64,000 nt of DNA from NCBI RefSeq assembly GCF_031583145.1, contig NZ_CP134050.1, forward strand, positions 3,299,501-3,363,500, in the 5' to 3' direction. Under the pieces are notes generated by a model. The model saw nothing but the letters and a program-made list of their open reading frames with translations. It had not been told where the DNA came from and ran no database searches. Below are positions 1-8,477 of this stretch, piece by piece (the first letter of the stretch is position 1; each line of letters opens with the position of its first letter). The DNA comes from Brevibacillus brevis (GTDB lineage: Bacteria; Bacillota; Bacilli; Brevibacillales; Brevibacillaceae). The position numbers were made by a program, and so were the translations under genes.

Positions 1-23
1 CAGCGCTTCTCTAAAGAAACCTC

Positions 24-557
24 TTATGGCTTTTCCCCCAAAACCTGCTTCAATTCCTGCTCCAGGGTGTAGGAATCGATCATGCCGATTATTTTTTTCC
101 GGACGATGCCTTGCGTGTCCACCACATAGGTCGTCGGGAAAGCCTGGACCAAATAGCGGTTGGAAACGGTACCGGCGACATCCATCGGAATCGGAAAGGT
201 GAGCTTGTACGCTTCGACGAAGGCCTTTGCCGCCTCCGGACTGTCGCTAGTGGTAACGTTTACCCCGTAAAAGTCGACCTTGCCGCCGTATTTTTCGTAG
301 AGCTTTTGCAGATCCGGCGCCTCCATGCGGCACGGCCCGCACCATGATGCCCAAAAGTTGAGTACCACGGGTTTGGACCTCTTCCCTTCGACCTTGTATA
401 CCTGATTGTCTAAGCCTGTCAACGTGAAATGAGGGGCCTGAAATCCCACTTGCGGCTTTTGTACCTCCGTCACTACGGCGGCAGATTCCTTGGGCTCTTG
501 CCAGACGGCAAAGCCGACACCCACAGTCACCAGCAGCGCCAGGGCCAGCTTTTTCAT
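24..557 (-). CDS. TlpA/ResA-like membrane-anchored thiol-disulfide oxidoreductase
   Basis: A 177-residue thioredoxin-fold protein of the TlpA/ResA/AhpC-TSA group. An N-terminal hydrophobic segment (residues 3-18) acts as signal anchor, so the domain faces outward. The redox motif WCGPC is at residues 72-76 and the cis-proline region AFPTTYVVD near 138-146 fits the fold. In Bacillus, ResA reduces apocytochrome c cysteines using electrons from CcdA; the next gene upstream on the same strand (25 bp away) is ccdA, which supports that pairing. ATG at 555-557 follows an AGAGGTG ribosome site. It could equally reduce other extracytoplasmic proteins; no cytochrome c maturation genes are in the window. 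Confidence 0.88.
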   Translation of the reverse strand: MKKLALALLVTVGVGFAVWQEPKESAAVVTEVQKPQVGFQAPHFTLTGLDNQVYKVEGKRSKPVVLNFWASWCGPCRMEAPDLQKLYEKYGGKVDFYGVNVTTSDSPEAAKAFVEAYKLTFPIPMDVAGTVSNRYLVQAFPTTYVVDTQGIVRKKIIGMIDSYTLEQELKQVLGEKP

Positions 558-581
558 GTTGTCACCTCTGCTTATGCTCGA

Positions 582-1292
582 TCAAAATCCTGTAAAGCCG
601 CCGAACAATTGAATCAGGACACGCGTAATATCCGTCAACTTGTCTGTGTACAAAAGCACCCCGAACAAAATCATGACGCCTCCGCCCACTTTCATAAACT
701 GATCGGAGTATTTGACGATGGCGCTCACCTTACTGATAAAGAATGTCATCACAAAAAACGGGATGGCAAACCCGAGCGTGTAGGCGATGGTGTAGGTCAA
801 GGCACGGGAGGGGTCCGACACTCCCATGACGATGATCCCGGACAAAATGGGGCCAACACACGGCGTCCAGCCCGCAGCGTATGTCATTCCTACCAGTATG
901 GACCCAGTATACCCGATTGGGCGGGATTTTAAATCAATCTTGAACGATCGCATCATCCAGTCCATCTTGAATACTTGGAGCATGACAAGGCCGATGACGA
1001 CGAGCAAAATGCCGCCAAGCTGGCGAATCAAGTCCTTTTGGTTGACGAAGAGACTTCCGATCCAGGAGGTAGACAGACCTAACGCAATGAAAATAATGGA
1101 AAAACCGATGATAAAGAACAACGTGTGCAGCAAAGCCTGTTTCTGGAATACCGTCCGCCCTCTCTTCACTTCATCGACGGTAATCCCCGTTATGTATGAT
1201 AAAAAAGACGGATAAAGGGGCAAGCAGCAAGGCGAAATGAACGACAGAAAGCCCGCGCCAAAAGCCAGCAAAATGGAAATGTTTCCAGTCAT
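582..1292 (-). CDS. ccdA: CcdA-type cytochrome c biogenesis / thiol-transfer membrane protein
   Basis: About 236 residues with six hydrophobic helices, typical of CcdA/short DsbD, which carries electrons from cytoplasmic thioredoxin across the membrane. The two conserved cysteines sit in SPCCLPLYPS (helix 1) and GWTPCVGPILSG (helix 4). I place the start at the ATG at 1290-1292, because CGGAGG lies 7 bp upstream; an upstream in-frame ATG at 1316 has no such site. It precedes the TlpA/ResA-like gene and probably forms a two-gene operon with it. Family assignment is secure; the exact client protein is inferred. Confidence 0.9.
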   Translation of the reverse strand: MTGNISILLAFGAGFLSFISPCCLPLYPSFLSYITGITVDEVKRGRTVFQKQALLHTLFFIIGFSIIFIALGLSTSWIGSLFVNQKDLIRQLGGILLVVIGLVMLQVFKMDWMMRSFKIDLKSRPIGYTGSILVGMTYAAGWTPCVGPILSGIIVMGVSDPSRALTYTIAYTLGFAIPFFVMTFFISKVSAIVKYSDQFMKVGGGVMILFGVLLYTDKLTDITRVLIQLFGGFTGF

Positions 1293-1493
1293 ACATACCT
1301 CCGAAGGTTGTTTCATCCACTATATTCCTTATTGTAGCGAAACTTGCCCCTTGCCAAAAGTGGAACGGACACTTTGCCTTAAATCCGTGACATTGTGTTT
1401 ACGGAATATTTATTATGTCACCTTAATGAAGCTACTGCTGCTGCGACTAACCGTCTTGCCACTGAGGGAACAACCGTATGCTTTCTTCACAAA

Positions 1494-1525
1494 AAAAAAG
1501 AGGCGGATACGATACCGCCTCTTTC
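1494..1525 (-). terminator. Rho-independent terminator of the RND efflux operon
   Basis: AGAGGCGG (1499-1506) pairs with CCGCCTCT (1515-1522) around an 8-base loop; on the minus strand it is followed by a long T run (the A run at 1491-1499). It lies just after the adaptor gene stop. Confidence 0.85.
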
Positions 1526-1536
1526 TCCTGTGTCTA

Positions 1537-2766
1537 TTACTTCTGGATGGTCACTTTTCCGCCGTCTTGCAGCAGCGTCTGACCCTTCACCACGACTGTA
1601 TCTCCAGCGGCCAGACCGGAGACAATCTCGATGGTATCGCTGGATGCTGCCCCTGTCGTCACTTCCACCTGTTTGGCGACATCGCCTTCCAGCTTGAAAA
1701 CGTATTGTTTACCCGAGCGCTCGAAAACGGCTTTGCGGGAGATAATCAAGCTGTTCGATTTTCCGCCCGTGCTATTCGGGAACGTCACGTTCACGACCAT
1801 GTCCGATTTCAAAGCATTGTCCGGATTCGGAATGGTGATTTCAACCGGATACGCTTTGAGCTGCGAATCCATGACGGGGCTGATTGCCGTGACTTTGGCA
1901 TCGATTGTTTTTCCTGTCGATTGCACATTCACTTTGACAGGCGTGCCCACCTTCACTTTGGTAACATCTGCTTCGGACAGGTTTGCTTTCACCAACAGCG
2001 GGTTCGTGTTCACGAGTACGACCACGGGCTGTTGACCCGCCATCTGACCTACAGCGCCGTTCACGCTGGAGACAAATCCGCTGATCGGTGCCGTCACGGT
2101 CGCATTTGCCAGCGACTCGCGCGCGTTTTGCAAGCTAACAGCTGCTTGGTTCACCGATGCTTCCGAAACTTGCGTGCTGGTTTTTTGCTTGGCTACCTGC
2201 AGAGATTGTTGCGCATTCGCATACGAAGTCTGGGCGTTGGTCAGCTCCGTGTTCGCTTGTTCCATCTGCTGGGACGAAATGGCTCCTTGCGAGAACAACT
2301 GCTGCATCCGCTGCTGGTTGACTTTGGCATCCTGCAGGGCTTGCTCTGCCTGCTTCAGACTGTTTTGCGCTTGAACCAGTCCTTGGTCCGAACTGCTGGA
2401 TGCCTGTTTCAGATTGGCTTGAGCCACCCGATAAGAAGCCTCTGCCTGTTGGACGCTGTTGCTCAAATCCTGCTCGTCGATTTTAAACAAGAGCTGTCCC
2501 TTTTGGACGTACTGCCCCAGTTTAACCGGAAGCGACGTGATCTTGCCGCTTACCTTCGGGGTGATTTGCACTTCCTCGCTTGGTGCGAGCTTTGCGGTCA
2601 GCCCGGAATCCGAGCTGACTGTACCTGTCGAAACCTGCTCTACCTGAACCGGTGTGACGGACTCCGTCTTTTCCGAAGGTGTTTCGGCCGCTTGCGGGCT
2701 GGAACAACCTGCCACCAGTGTGATGGCGAGCAACGCTAGTATGACGGGTTTATTGGCTTTAAACAT
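1537..2766 (-). CDS. RND efflux periplasmic-adaptor (HlyD/MFP family) lipoprotein
   Basis: A 409-residue adaptor with a lipobox (LVAGC, Cys21), so it is probably anchored to the outer face of the membrane. The order is typical: barrel-sandwich/lipoyl half (near 65-100), a long alpha-helical hairpin rich in Gln and Ala (about 105-215), second lipoyl half (TVTAPISGFVSSVNGAVG), beta-barrel (LVKANLSEADVTKVKVG) and membrane-proximal domain. It couples the RND pump encoded 28 bp upstream to substrate export. ATG at 2764-2766 has an AAGGAGG site. In Gram-positives such adaptors work without an outer-membrane channel. Substrate unknown. Confidence 0.92.
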   Translation of the reverse strand: MFKANKPVILALLAITLVAGCSSPQAAETPSEKTESVTPVQVEQVSTGTVSSDSGLTAKLAPSEEVQITPKVSGKITSLPVKLGQYVQKGQLLFKIDEQDLSNSVQQAEASYRVAQANLKQASSSSDQGLVQAQNSLKQAEQALQDAKVNQQRMQQLFSQGAISSQQMEQANTELTNAQTSYANAQQSLQVAKQKTSTQVSEASVNQAAVSLQNARESLANATVTAPISGFVSSVNGAVGQMAGQQPVVVLVNTNPLLVKANLSEADVTKVKVGTPVKVNVQSTGKTIDAKVTAISPVMDSQLKAYPVEITIPNPDNALKSDMVVNVTFPNSTGGKSNSLIISRKAVFERSGKQYVFKLEGDVAKQVEVTTGAASSDTIEIVSGLAAGDTVVVKGQTLLQDGGKVTIQK

Positions 2767-2794
2767 ATATGTCCCTCCTTATCCCACAAACGAT

Positions 2795-5700
2795 TTACAC
2801 TTCCAGAGCGGGAGCTTTCTTTGCGTTTTTCTTGGCTTCTTTCTTCGCTTTGCGCAGAGCGCGTTTTTCCCGGCGTTTTTTGCCTCGTTCATCGAACGAA
2901 GTGGTGACGACCGGCACCAAAACGAGAGTAATCAAGGTAGCGAAGCTGAGGCCGAAGATTACCGTGATGGCCATCGGCGCTTGCGTCTCTGTACCCGAAC
3001 CGCCACCGAATGCAAGCGGTCCGATTGCCAAGATCGTCGTCAGCGTGGTCATCAAGATCGGGCGCAGACGGATCGGTCCGGCATGGAGAATCGCATCACG
3101 CAGTTCCCAGCCCTGTGCACGCAGTTGGTTGACATAGTCGATCAGTACGATCGCGTTGTTCACGACCAGACCGATCAGCAGGATGTAACCGATCAAGACG
3201 GATACGCTGATCGGTGTTCCCGTCACGAGCAAACCAAGCAGCACGCCTGTAACCGTCGGTGGTACGGAGAACATGATGATGAACGGGCTGTACAGCGACT
3301 CGAACTGCGATGCCATGACCATGTAGAGCAATACCACGGAGAGGACAATCGCAAGTGCCAGACTGCCGAACGATTCCGCCATATCCTCACTTTGACCGCC
3401 AAATTCCAGCTTGTATCCATCTGGCAGATTCAACTTATCCACCTTGGCTTGAATATCTTTCGTGACCGAGTTCAGATCCCGCCCAGCCAAGTCACTCGTA
3501 ATTTTCACTTCACGAGTCATGTTGGAGCGGTTGATCGTCAGCGGCACGTCTACCTTGCTGATCGATGCCACAGAAGAAAGTGCCACTTGAGCTCCGCCTG
3601 GTGCAGAAATGCGCAGATTGTTCAAGTAGTTAATATCTTCCTGATAATTCTCAGGCAATTGAAGCTTAATGTCAATTTCATCGTCGCCCGTACGATACTT
3701 CGTAACAGTCTGCCCTTGGAAGGAAGTGCGCACGGCAGAGAGAATTTGGCCGGTTGTCAGGCCGTACAGGCTCGCTTTCTCCGCGTCCACCTTCACTTCG
3801 AATTCCTGTCTGGACTCTTCCAGACTCGTCGTTACGTTGTTCGTGCCAGGAATGCTTTCTACTTCCCCTTTGATGATCGAGCTGATGTCTTTGAGGACAT
3901 CGAGGTCATCCCCGCGAACCGTCAATTCAATCGGCGAACCGGTGGACATGCCCTCGGCTGCACTGACAGTGATCTCAGGCCCTGCAATGGATTTCATCTT
4001 TTTCGTCAAGTCGATCACGATGTCTTCCGAGGAGCGCTGCCGCTGCGTGACGTCCACCAGCTTGAGCGAAATCGTCGCCTGGTTGGAGGAAAGCGTGCTG
4101 GCAAGCGGAGAACCGTTGCTGCCGATGGAGGTCGCCACAATGTCCTTCTCCGGTACCTGGTTGACGATTGCTTCCACTTGTTTGGCCACTTTTTCGGTTT
4201 CGGCAAGCACCGTACCGTTCGGCATTTTGATGGAAACCGAGATTTGTCCTTGGTCCATGCTCGGAATGAACTCGGCACCGATCATCGGCGTGAGGGCAAG
4301 CGAGCCCACCATCATGACAATCGCCGAGATAATTACTGTCTTACGGTGTCCCAATGCCCAGCCGAGCAATTTTTGATACGCCTTTTCCACTTTGTGGAAT
4401 CCGATGTTGAACCAAATAACCGGGTTGATGCCTCGGTAATCTTTTCGGTTCGCGTGATCCGGCACCTTTTTCAAGATGCGCGAGCTCAGCATCGGGACCA
4501 GCAGAATGGAGAACACGAGCGCTGCAATGTGGGAGAACACCACTGTCAATGCAAGCGGTCCGAACAATTCCGCCGCGATCCCCTCCGTCAAAGCGATCGG
4601 CAGGAATACGCAAATCTGCGCCAATGCCGAAGCCATAACGGCCGTTCCCACTTCCTTCGAACCGTCAAGGGCCGCTTGCATCATACTCTTGCCTTGCTCC
4701 CGCTGACGGAAGATGTTCTCAAGCATAACGACCGCAAAGTCAATCAGTGACCCCAGACCCAGGGTCAAGCCGGACAGGGAAATCAGGTTGATCGTCTGCC
4801 CTGTCATGTACATGAGAAGGAACGTCGCCACGATCGACACCGGCAATACGATAATGGCGATGATCATGGACTGGATGCTTCCCAGGAAGAAGAACAGCAG
4901 GACGATCCCGACCAGACCACCGAGCAGGGCGTGCTCTGCGGTCGTGTAGATGGAATCCTTGATATACGTTGACGTGTCAAGGGTGGTCGTGACCTGGATG
5001 TTCGCAGGCAGGTCCTTTTTGATCTTTTCCATCTCTTTTTTGACTTCGTCTGCGACCTCGATGGTGTTGCCGCCCGATCCCTTGGTGATGGAAATGCCAA
5101 GGCTCGGCTTGCCGTTCACATAGCTCAGCTGCGTGACTTCCTCGGTCGTATCCTTCACCTGGGCAATGTCGCTCAAGCGAAGGGAGCTGCCGTTTCCGAG
5201 CGAGATGGGAGCGAGTGCGATCTGCTCTACGTTGGCGTACTCCCCTTGCACCCGGATGTTGAGTTTTCCGTCACCCTCGCGAACAGCCCCTGCGGAACCC
5301 GACAGGTTGCTGCTGCTAAGCGCTTGCTGTATTTGATCGAGAGTAAGGCCATAAGCGGACAGCTTTGCCGGGTCCACAATGACATCGATGATGCGATCTT
5401 GACCGCCGCTAATCGATGCGGACGCCACGCCATCGATCCGCTCCAGCCTGGATTGGATCAAATCTTCCGCCATTTTTTTCAACTGGTTGACATCTTGATC
5501 GCCCGTCACCGCGAATTGGATAATCGGCTGGCTGTTCGGGTCGATCCGCAGTACGCGCGGTGCATGAGCAGAGTCAGGCAAAGCGCCGCGAACCTGGTCC
5601 ACTTTCTCGCGCATGTCCAGGGTCGCCTGATCCAGGTCTGTACCCCAGTTGAACATCAGAATGACTTGGGAAGCTCCCTCCACGGATACGGAGGAAATAC

Positions 5701-5935
5701 TGTCCAAATCTGAAACTGTGCCCAGCGCGTTTTCGATTGGCTTCGTTACGAGCTTTTCCACCTCGCTCGGCGAACCACCGTCGACGGAAGTAACCACGAC
5801 CGCGACCGGGAAATTCAAATCCGGCATCAGGTCGATGGCGAGTCGTGGAAGCGAGACGAAACCAAAAATCAGCATGGCCACCGTCAGCATGATCATCGTG
5901 ACGGGGCGTTTAATGGATAGTTCTGACAGATTCAA
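2795..5935 (-). CDS. RND-family multidrug efflux pump (AcrB/SwrC-like)
   Basis: A 1046-residue proton-driven transporter of the AcrB/MexB/SwrC family. It shows the N-terminal helix (SIKRPVTMIMLTVAMLIFG), two large extracytoplasmic loops and twelve predicted membrane helices; the relay-helix acidic motif is SLIDFAVVMLENIF, and the second half repeats the architecture. The C-terminus ends in a basic Lys/Arg/Ala tail. The start is TTG at 5933-5935, preceded by AGAGGTG at 7-bp spacing. It is between a MarR gene (upstream, 22 bp) and the adaptor gene (downstream), forming one operon. The closest characterised analogue by layout is Bacillus SwrC (surfactin/biocide resistance), but the substrate cannot be read from sequence. 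Confidence 0.95.
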   Translation of the reverse strand: MNLSELSIKRPVTMIMLTVAMLIFGFVSLPRLAIDLMPDLNFPVAVVVTSVDGGSPSEVEKLVTKPIENALGTVSDLDSISSVSVEGASQVILMFNWGTDLDQATLDMREKVDQVRGALPDSAHAPRVLRIDPNSQPIIQFAVTGDQDVNQLKKMAEDLIQSRLERIDGVASASISGGQDRIIDVIVDPAKLSAYGLTLDQIQQALSSSNLSGSAGAVREGDGKLNIRVQGEYANVEQIALAPISLGNGSSLRLSDIAQVKDTTEEVTQLSYVNGKPSLGISITKGSGGNTIEVADEVKKEMEKIKKDLPANIQVTTTLDTSTYIKDSIYTTAEHALLGGLVGIVLLFFFLGSIQSMIIAIIVLPVSIVATFLLMYMTGQTINLISLSGLTLGLGSLIDFAVVMLENIFRQREQGKSMMQAALDGSKEVGTAVMASALAQICVFLPIALTEGIAAELFGPLALTVVFSHIAALVFSILLVPMLSSRILKKVPDHANRKDYRGINPVIWFNIGFHKVEKAYQKLLGWALGHRKTVIISAIVMMVGSLALTPMIGAEFIPSMDQGQISVSIKMPNGTVLAETEKVAKQVEAIVNQVPEKDIVATSIGSNGSPLASTLSSNQATISLKLVDVTQRQRSSEDIVIDLTKKMKSIAGPEITVSAAEGMSTGSPIELTVRGDDLDVLKDISSIIKGEVESIPGTNNVTTSLEESRQEFEVKVDAEKASLYGLTTGQILSAVRTSFQGQTVTKYRTGDDEIDIKLQLPENYQEDINYLNNLRISAPGGAQVALSSVASISKVDVPLTINRSNMTREVKITSDLAGRDLNSVTKDIQAKVDKLNLPDGYKLEFGGQSEDMAESFGSLALAIVLSVVLLYMVMASQFESLYSPFIIMFSVPPTVTGVLLGLLVTGTPISVSVLIGYILLIGLVVNNAIVLIDYVNQLRAQGWELRDAILHAGPIRLRPILMTTLTTILAIGPLAFGGGSGTETQAPMAITVIFGLSFATLITLVLVPVVTTSFDERGKKRREKRALRKAKKEAKKNAKKAPALEV

Positions 5936-5957
5936 CTTTACTCACCTCTTCTTTAAA

Positions 5958-6338
5958 TCAGCTAGTCAGTTTCTTTTTTTGTGAAATCATTTCCTGCAAC
6001 GCATGAAGAGATGAGATTGCATGAGGATCCTCCAACTCCATCCCCTCCTGTACCCGTTCAGTCAGGGAAACCCACACGATGCGGCGATCACTACTATCTC
6101 GAAACCTCCTCACCAAATTTTCTTGCTCCAGCCGGTTGATCAGCCCCGAAGTTGTACTGTATGAAAGATCGACAGCTTTGGTTATGTCTCCCATCGTTTT
6201 TGGCCCTTTCTCAATCTGTTCCAGGATCAGGACCTGTTGCCATGTGACGTCGCCGCTATCCAGTTCCTTCTTCGAAATCGATGAAAACAAGGCACTTGCT
6301 TCCCGCAGGAGCTTTGCCAGCTGAATCAGTTCTTTCAT
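5958..6338 (-). CDS. MarR-family transcriptional regulator
   Basis: A 126-residue winged-helix regulator. The helix-turn-helix region is TMGDITKAVDLSYSTTSGLINRLEQENLVRR followed by the wing SSDRRIVWVSLT, the usual MarR signature with its D-x-R-x3 element. The start at 6336-6338 is chosen because GGGGAGG precedes it at 5 to 6 bp; a longer in-frame start at 6356 lacks a site. It is the first gene of the RND efflux operon, so it most likely represses its own promoter and the pump and responds to a toxic ligand. Compared with the usual 140-150 residues it is slightly short at the C-terminus. Confidence 0.88.
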   Translation of the reverse strand: MKELIQLAKLLREASALFSSISKKELDSGDVTWQQVLILEQIEKGPKTMGDITKAVDLSYSTTSGLINRLEQENLVRRFRDSSDRRIVWVSLTERVQEGMELEDPHAISSLHALQEMISQKKKLTS

Positions 6339-6410
6339 GAAAGCCTCCCCTTGCATTCACTACGTGACCCGTGACTCATCCTTGTTACTCGTCATTTCAC
6401 CAACCTTATT

Positions 6411-6441
6411 CTACCGATAGTCCTAGGTAGTGAAGTCTACC
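6411..6441. promoter_or_regulatory. Candidate MarR operator: CTACC/GGTAG inverted repeats
   Basis: Between the divergent MarR gene and the histidine kinase gene, the words CTACC (6411), GGTAG (6426) and CTACC (6437) form overlapping inverted repeats with 10- and 6-base spacers. The position suits a MarR-type dimer site, but no promoter element was fixed, so this is tentative. Confidence 0.35.
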
Positions 6442-6483
6442 ACCTGGTTGATTTCCAGAAGGGGAGGGTCTATCTGGAGATAG

Positions 6484-7752
6484 ATGACAACGCATGCTAG
6501 AATGAAACTAAGTGATAATCCAGAACAGAGAAAGAAGGATGTCTCTTTGTGGAAAGTTAGCCTTAAAGCAATTCAGAAGCGCTTATTGATCATTTGGTTC
6601 TCCGTATTGATCGTGCTGGCCTTATTGCCGAACTCATTTATTCACGAAACCCCCTTACAGTTTTTCATTACAATGGTACTATTCTTTTTTTATATCGTCG
6701 TCTTCTGGGCGTCTAAAAAAAATTGGAAGCCCTTCCAGATTGAACTGGTCACGATATTGCTCGGCTCCGTTTCCCTGATCAAGAGTTTGGTCGTAGGCGG
6801 AGAAGGCTTTGGCATGATGCTTCCGCTCGCCGTGTTCATCGGCTTTCATATCGAAGGGAAACGCTCGCTTGCGTATGCGACTTTTTTTGGTGTCTGCACG
6901 ACCCTGTCGATGTACTTCGAGGGCATTTTGTCCATCGCCCACCTCGTCCCGTTTATCCTGACCTACATCGGTTGCTATATTGGTGGGCGCGGGTACCGTA
7001 TTCAAAACACGGCGTACCAGATGAACCAACAGCATCTGGAGGAGCTGCAAAAAGCGCACACCGAGCTGCGTGAAGCCCACGACCAATTGCAGGAGGCGGC
7101 GCTCCATACCATGCAGGTGGCGGTATTGGAGGAACGTACCAGAATCGCACGGGACATCCACGATGCACTCGGCCACAGCCTCACATCGCTTATCGTCCAG
7201 CTCCATGCGGTAAAGTACATGCTGCAAGACGGCCCTCCCCAAGCGCAGGAGGCCGTTCGGAATATGCTCAGCGTAGCCAAGCAAAGTCTGGATGACATCC
7301 GTTCTTCCGTTCACACCCTTGCTATGGATAAAACATCGTTGGGGCTCGCTCCCCTGCGGGCACTTTTGTCCCAGGCGGAAAAGCACACCGGCGTGAAGAT
7401 GAATTTGATCAGCAACAATCTCGAGAGCACGTTGTCCCAAGAGGTGACTGTCACGGTATATCGCATTTTGCAAGAAGCGATTACAAATACCTTGCGTCAC
7501 TCCGATGCGAAAACCATCGATGTCCACGTGGAAACGAAGCCGGAGTCCATCGCGATCTCCATTCGAGACGATGGCAGCATCACTCCTGACAAGGCGATCC
7601 AACCCGGCTTCGGACTGAACGGAATTCGGGAGAGACTGCAAAAATGGAATGGAAAATTTCACTACTTTGTTCGGGATCCGCACGGTTTTCAAATCGATGT
7701 GGAAATCCCGCTGACATCACTTCGAACGAAGGGGGCAATCGGCGATGACTGA
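6484..7752 (+). CDS. NarL-group sensor histidine kinase with membrane sensor domain
   Basis: A 422-residue kinase. Residues 30-175 hold about six hydrophobic helices (no large outside domain), then a coiled coil (180-215), the HisKA_3 dimerisation motif ERTRIARDIHDALGHSL with phospho-acceptor His226, and a HATPase_c domain with the N box EAITNTLRHSDAK and G box GFGLNGIRER. This is the LiaS/DesK/YdfH-like class, which usually senses membrane or cell-envelope state. ATG follows TGGAGA. The last 8 bases overlap the response regulator gene, so the pair is translationally coupled. It is divergent from the MarR-RND operon; a link to efflux is possible but not shown. Confidence 0.92.
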   Translation: MTTHARMKLSDNPEQRKKDVSLWKVSLKAIQKRLLIIWFSVLIVLALLPNSFIHETPLQFFITMVLFFFYIVVFWASKKNWKPFQIELVTILLGSVSLIKSLVVGGEGFGMMLPLAVFIGFHIEGKRSLAYATFFGVCTTLSMYFEGILSIAHLVPFILTYIGCYIGGRGYRIQNTAYQMNQQHLEELQKAHTELREAHDQLQEAALHTMQVAVLEERTRIARDIHDALGHSLTSLIVQLHAVKYMLQDGPPQAQEAVRNMLSVAKQSLDDIRSSVHTLAMDKTSLGLAPLRALLSQAEKHTGVKMNLISNNLESTLSQEVTVTVYRILQEAITNTLRHSDAKTIDVHVETKPESIAISIRDDGSITPDKAIQPGFGLNGIRERLQKWNGKFHYFVRDPHGFQIDVEIPLTSLRTKGAIGDD

Positions 7753-8428
7753 TACATCTCAGCAAGAGAAAATTCGCGTCGTTCTGGTAGATGACCAGAC
7801 GATGATTCGTCAAGGACTTGGTTACGTCATCCAGATGCAACCTGACATGGAGGTTATCGGGGAAGCGGCAGACGGCAACGAAGCCGTAAACATCATCGGG
7901 GAGCTCGTTCCCGATGTCGTCTTGATGGACGTACAAATGCCGAACAAATCGGGGATCGATGCGACCAGGGAAATCATGCTAACGCACCCCACGGTGAAAG
8001 TACTCATCCTCACTACTTTTGACCATCACAACTACGTGGTAGACGGCATCCGCGCCGGAGCCGTCGGCTACATGCTGAAAGACGCAGATTCGCAGGAAAT
8101 GCTGGATCTGATCCGTCGCGCGTACCAGGGAGAAGCGCTGTTCCATACCGTGACAGCCGCCAAAGCGCTGGCGGAAGTCCTCAAAGCCCAGCAGCCCGCT
8201 CCCGAAAGTCCGCCATCCGCATCGGTCCTCCTGGATGATTTGACGGATCGCGAGCTCGATGTGTTGCAGCAGATTGCATACGGCTACCGAAACGACCAAA
8301 TCGCTCAAAACCTGTTCATCAGCGAGGGCACGGTCAAGACCCACGTCCATCGCATCCTGCAAAAAATGGGCGTAGAGGATCGCACGCAGGCTGTAGCCAT
8401 GGCGCTCCGCCATCGGCTGGTCAAATAG
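7745..8428 (+). CDS. NarL/FixJ-family response regulator
   Basis: A 227-residue regulator: receiver domain (about 11-125) with acidic pocket VDDQ, phospho-acceptor Asp62 in VVLMDVQMP, Thr in LILTTFD and Lys in MLKDAD; then a LuxR-type helix-turn-helix (about 160-220) with LTDRELDVLQQIAYGYRNDQIAQ and GTVKTHVHRILQK. It is the partner of the kinase it overlaps. DNA targets are not identifiable here; the kinase promoter itself is a reasonable first guess. Confidence 0.94.
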   Translation: MTDTSQQEKIRVVLVDDQTMIRQGLGYVIQMQPDMEVIGEAADGNEAVNIIGELVPDVVLMDVQMPNKSGIDATREIMLTHPTVKVLILTTFDHHNYVVDGIRAGAVGYMLKDADSQEMLDLIRRAYQGEALFHTVTAAKALAEVLKAQQPAPESPPSASVLLDDLTDRELDVLQQIAYGYRNDQIAQNLFISEGTVKTHVHRILQKMGVEDRTQAVAMALRHRLVK

Positions 8429-8436
8429 AGCGACGA

Positions 8437-8466
8437 AAAGACGGAAGCGCTACTTCCGTCTTTTTT
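8437..8466. terminator. Terminator between convergent genes
   Basis: GACGGAAG (8439-8446), loop CGCTA, CTTCCGTC (8452-8459) followed by a run of T. It ends the two-component operon; the A-rich left flank may let it work for the minus-strand kinase gene too. Confidence 0.88.
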
Positions 8467-8477
8467 GCTATTCTCTT

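Noticed and set aside
2654..4750. 698-aa open frame antisense to the RND pump
   Set aside because: Same reason: antisense of a clearly coding gene, with low-complexity Arg/His/Gln composition.
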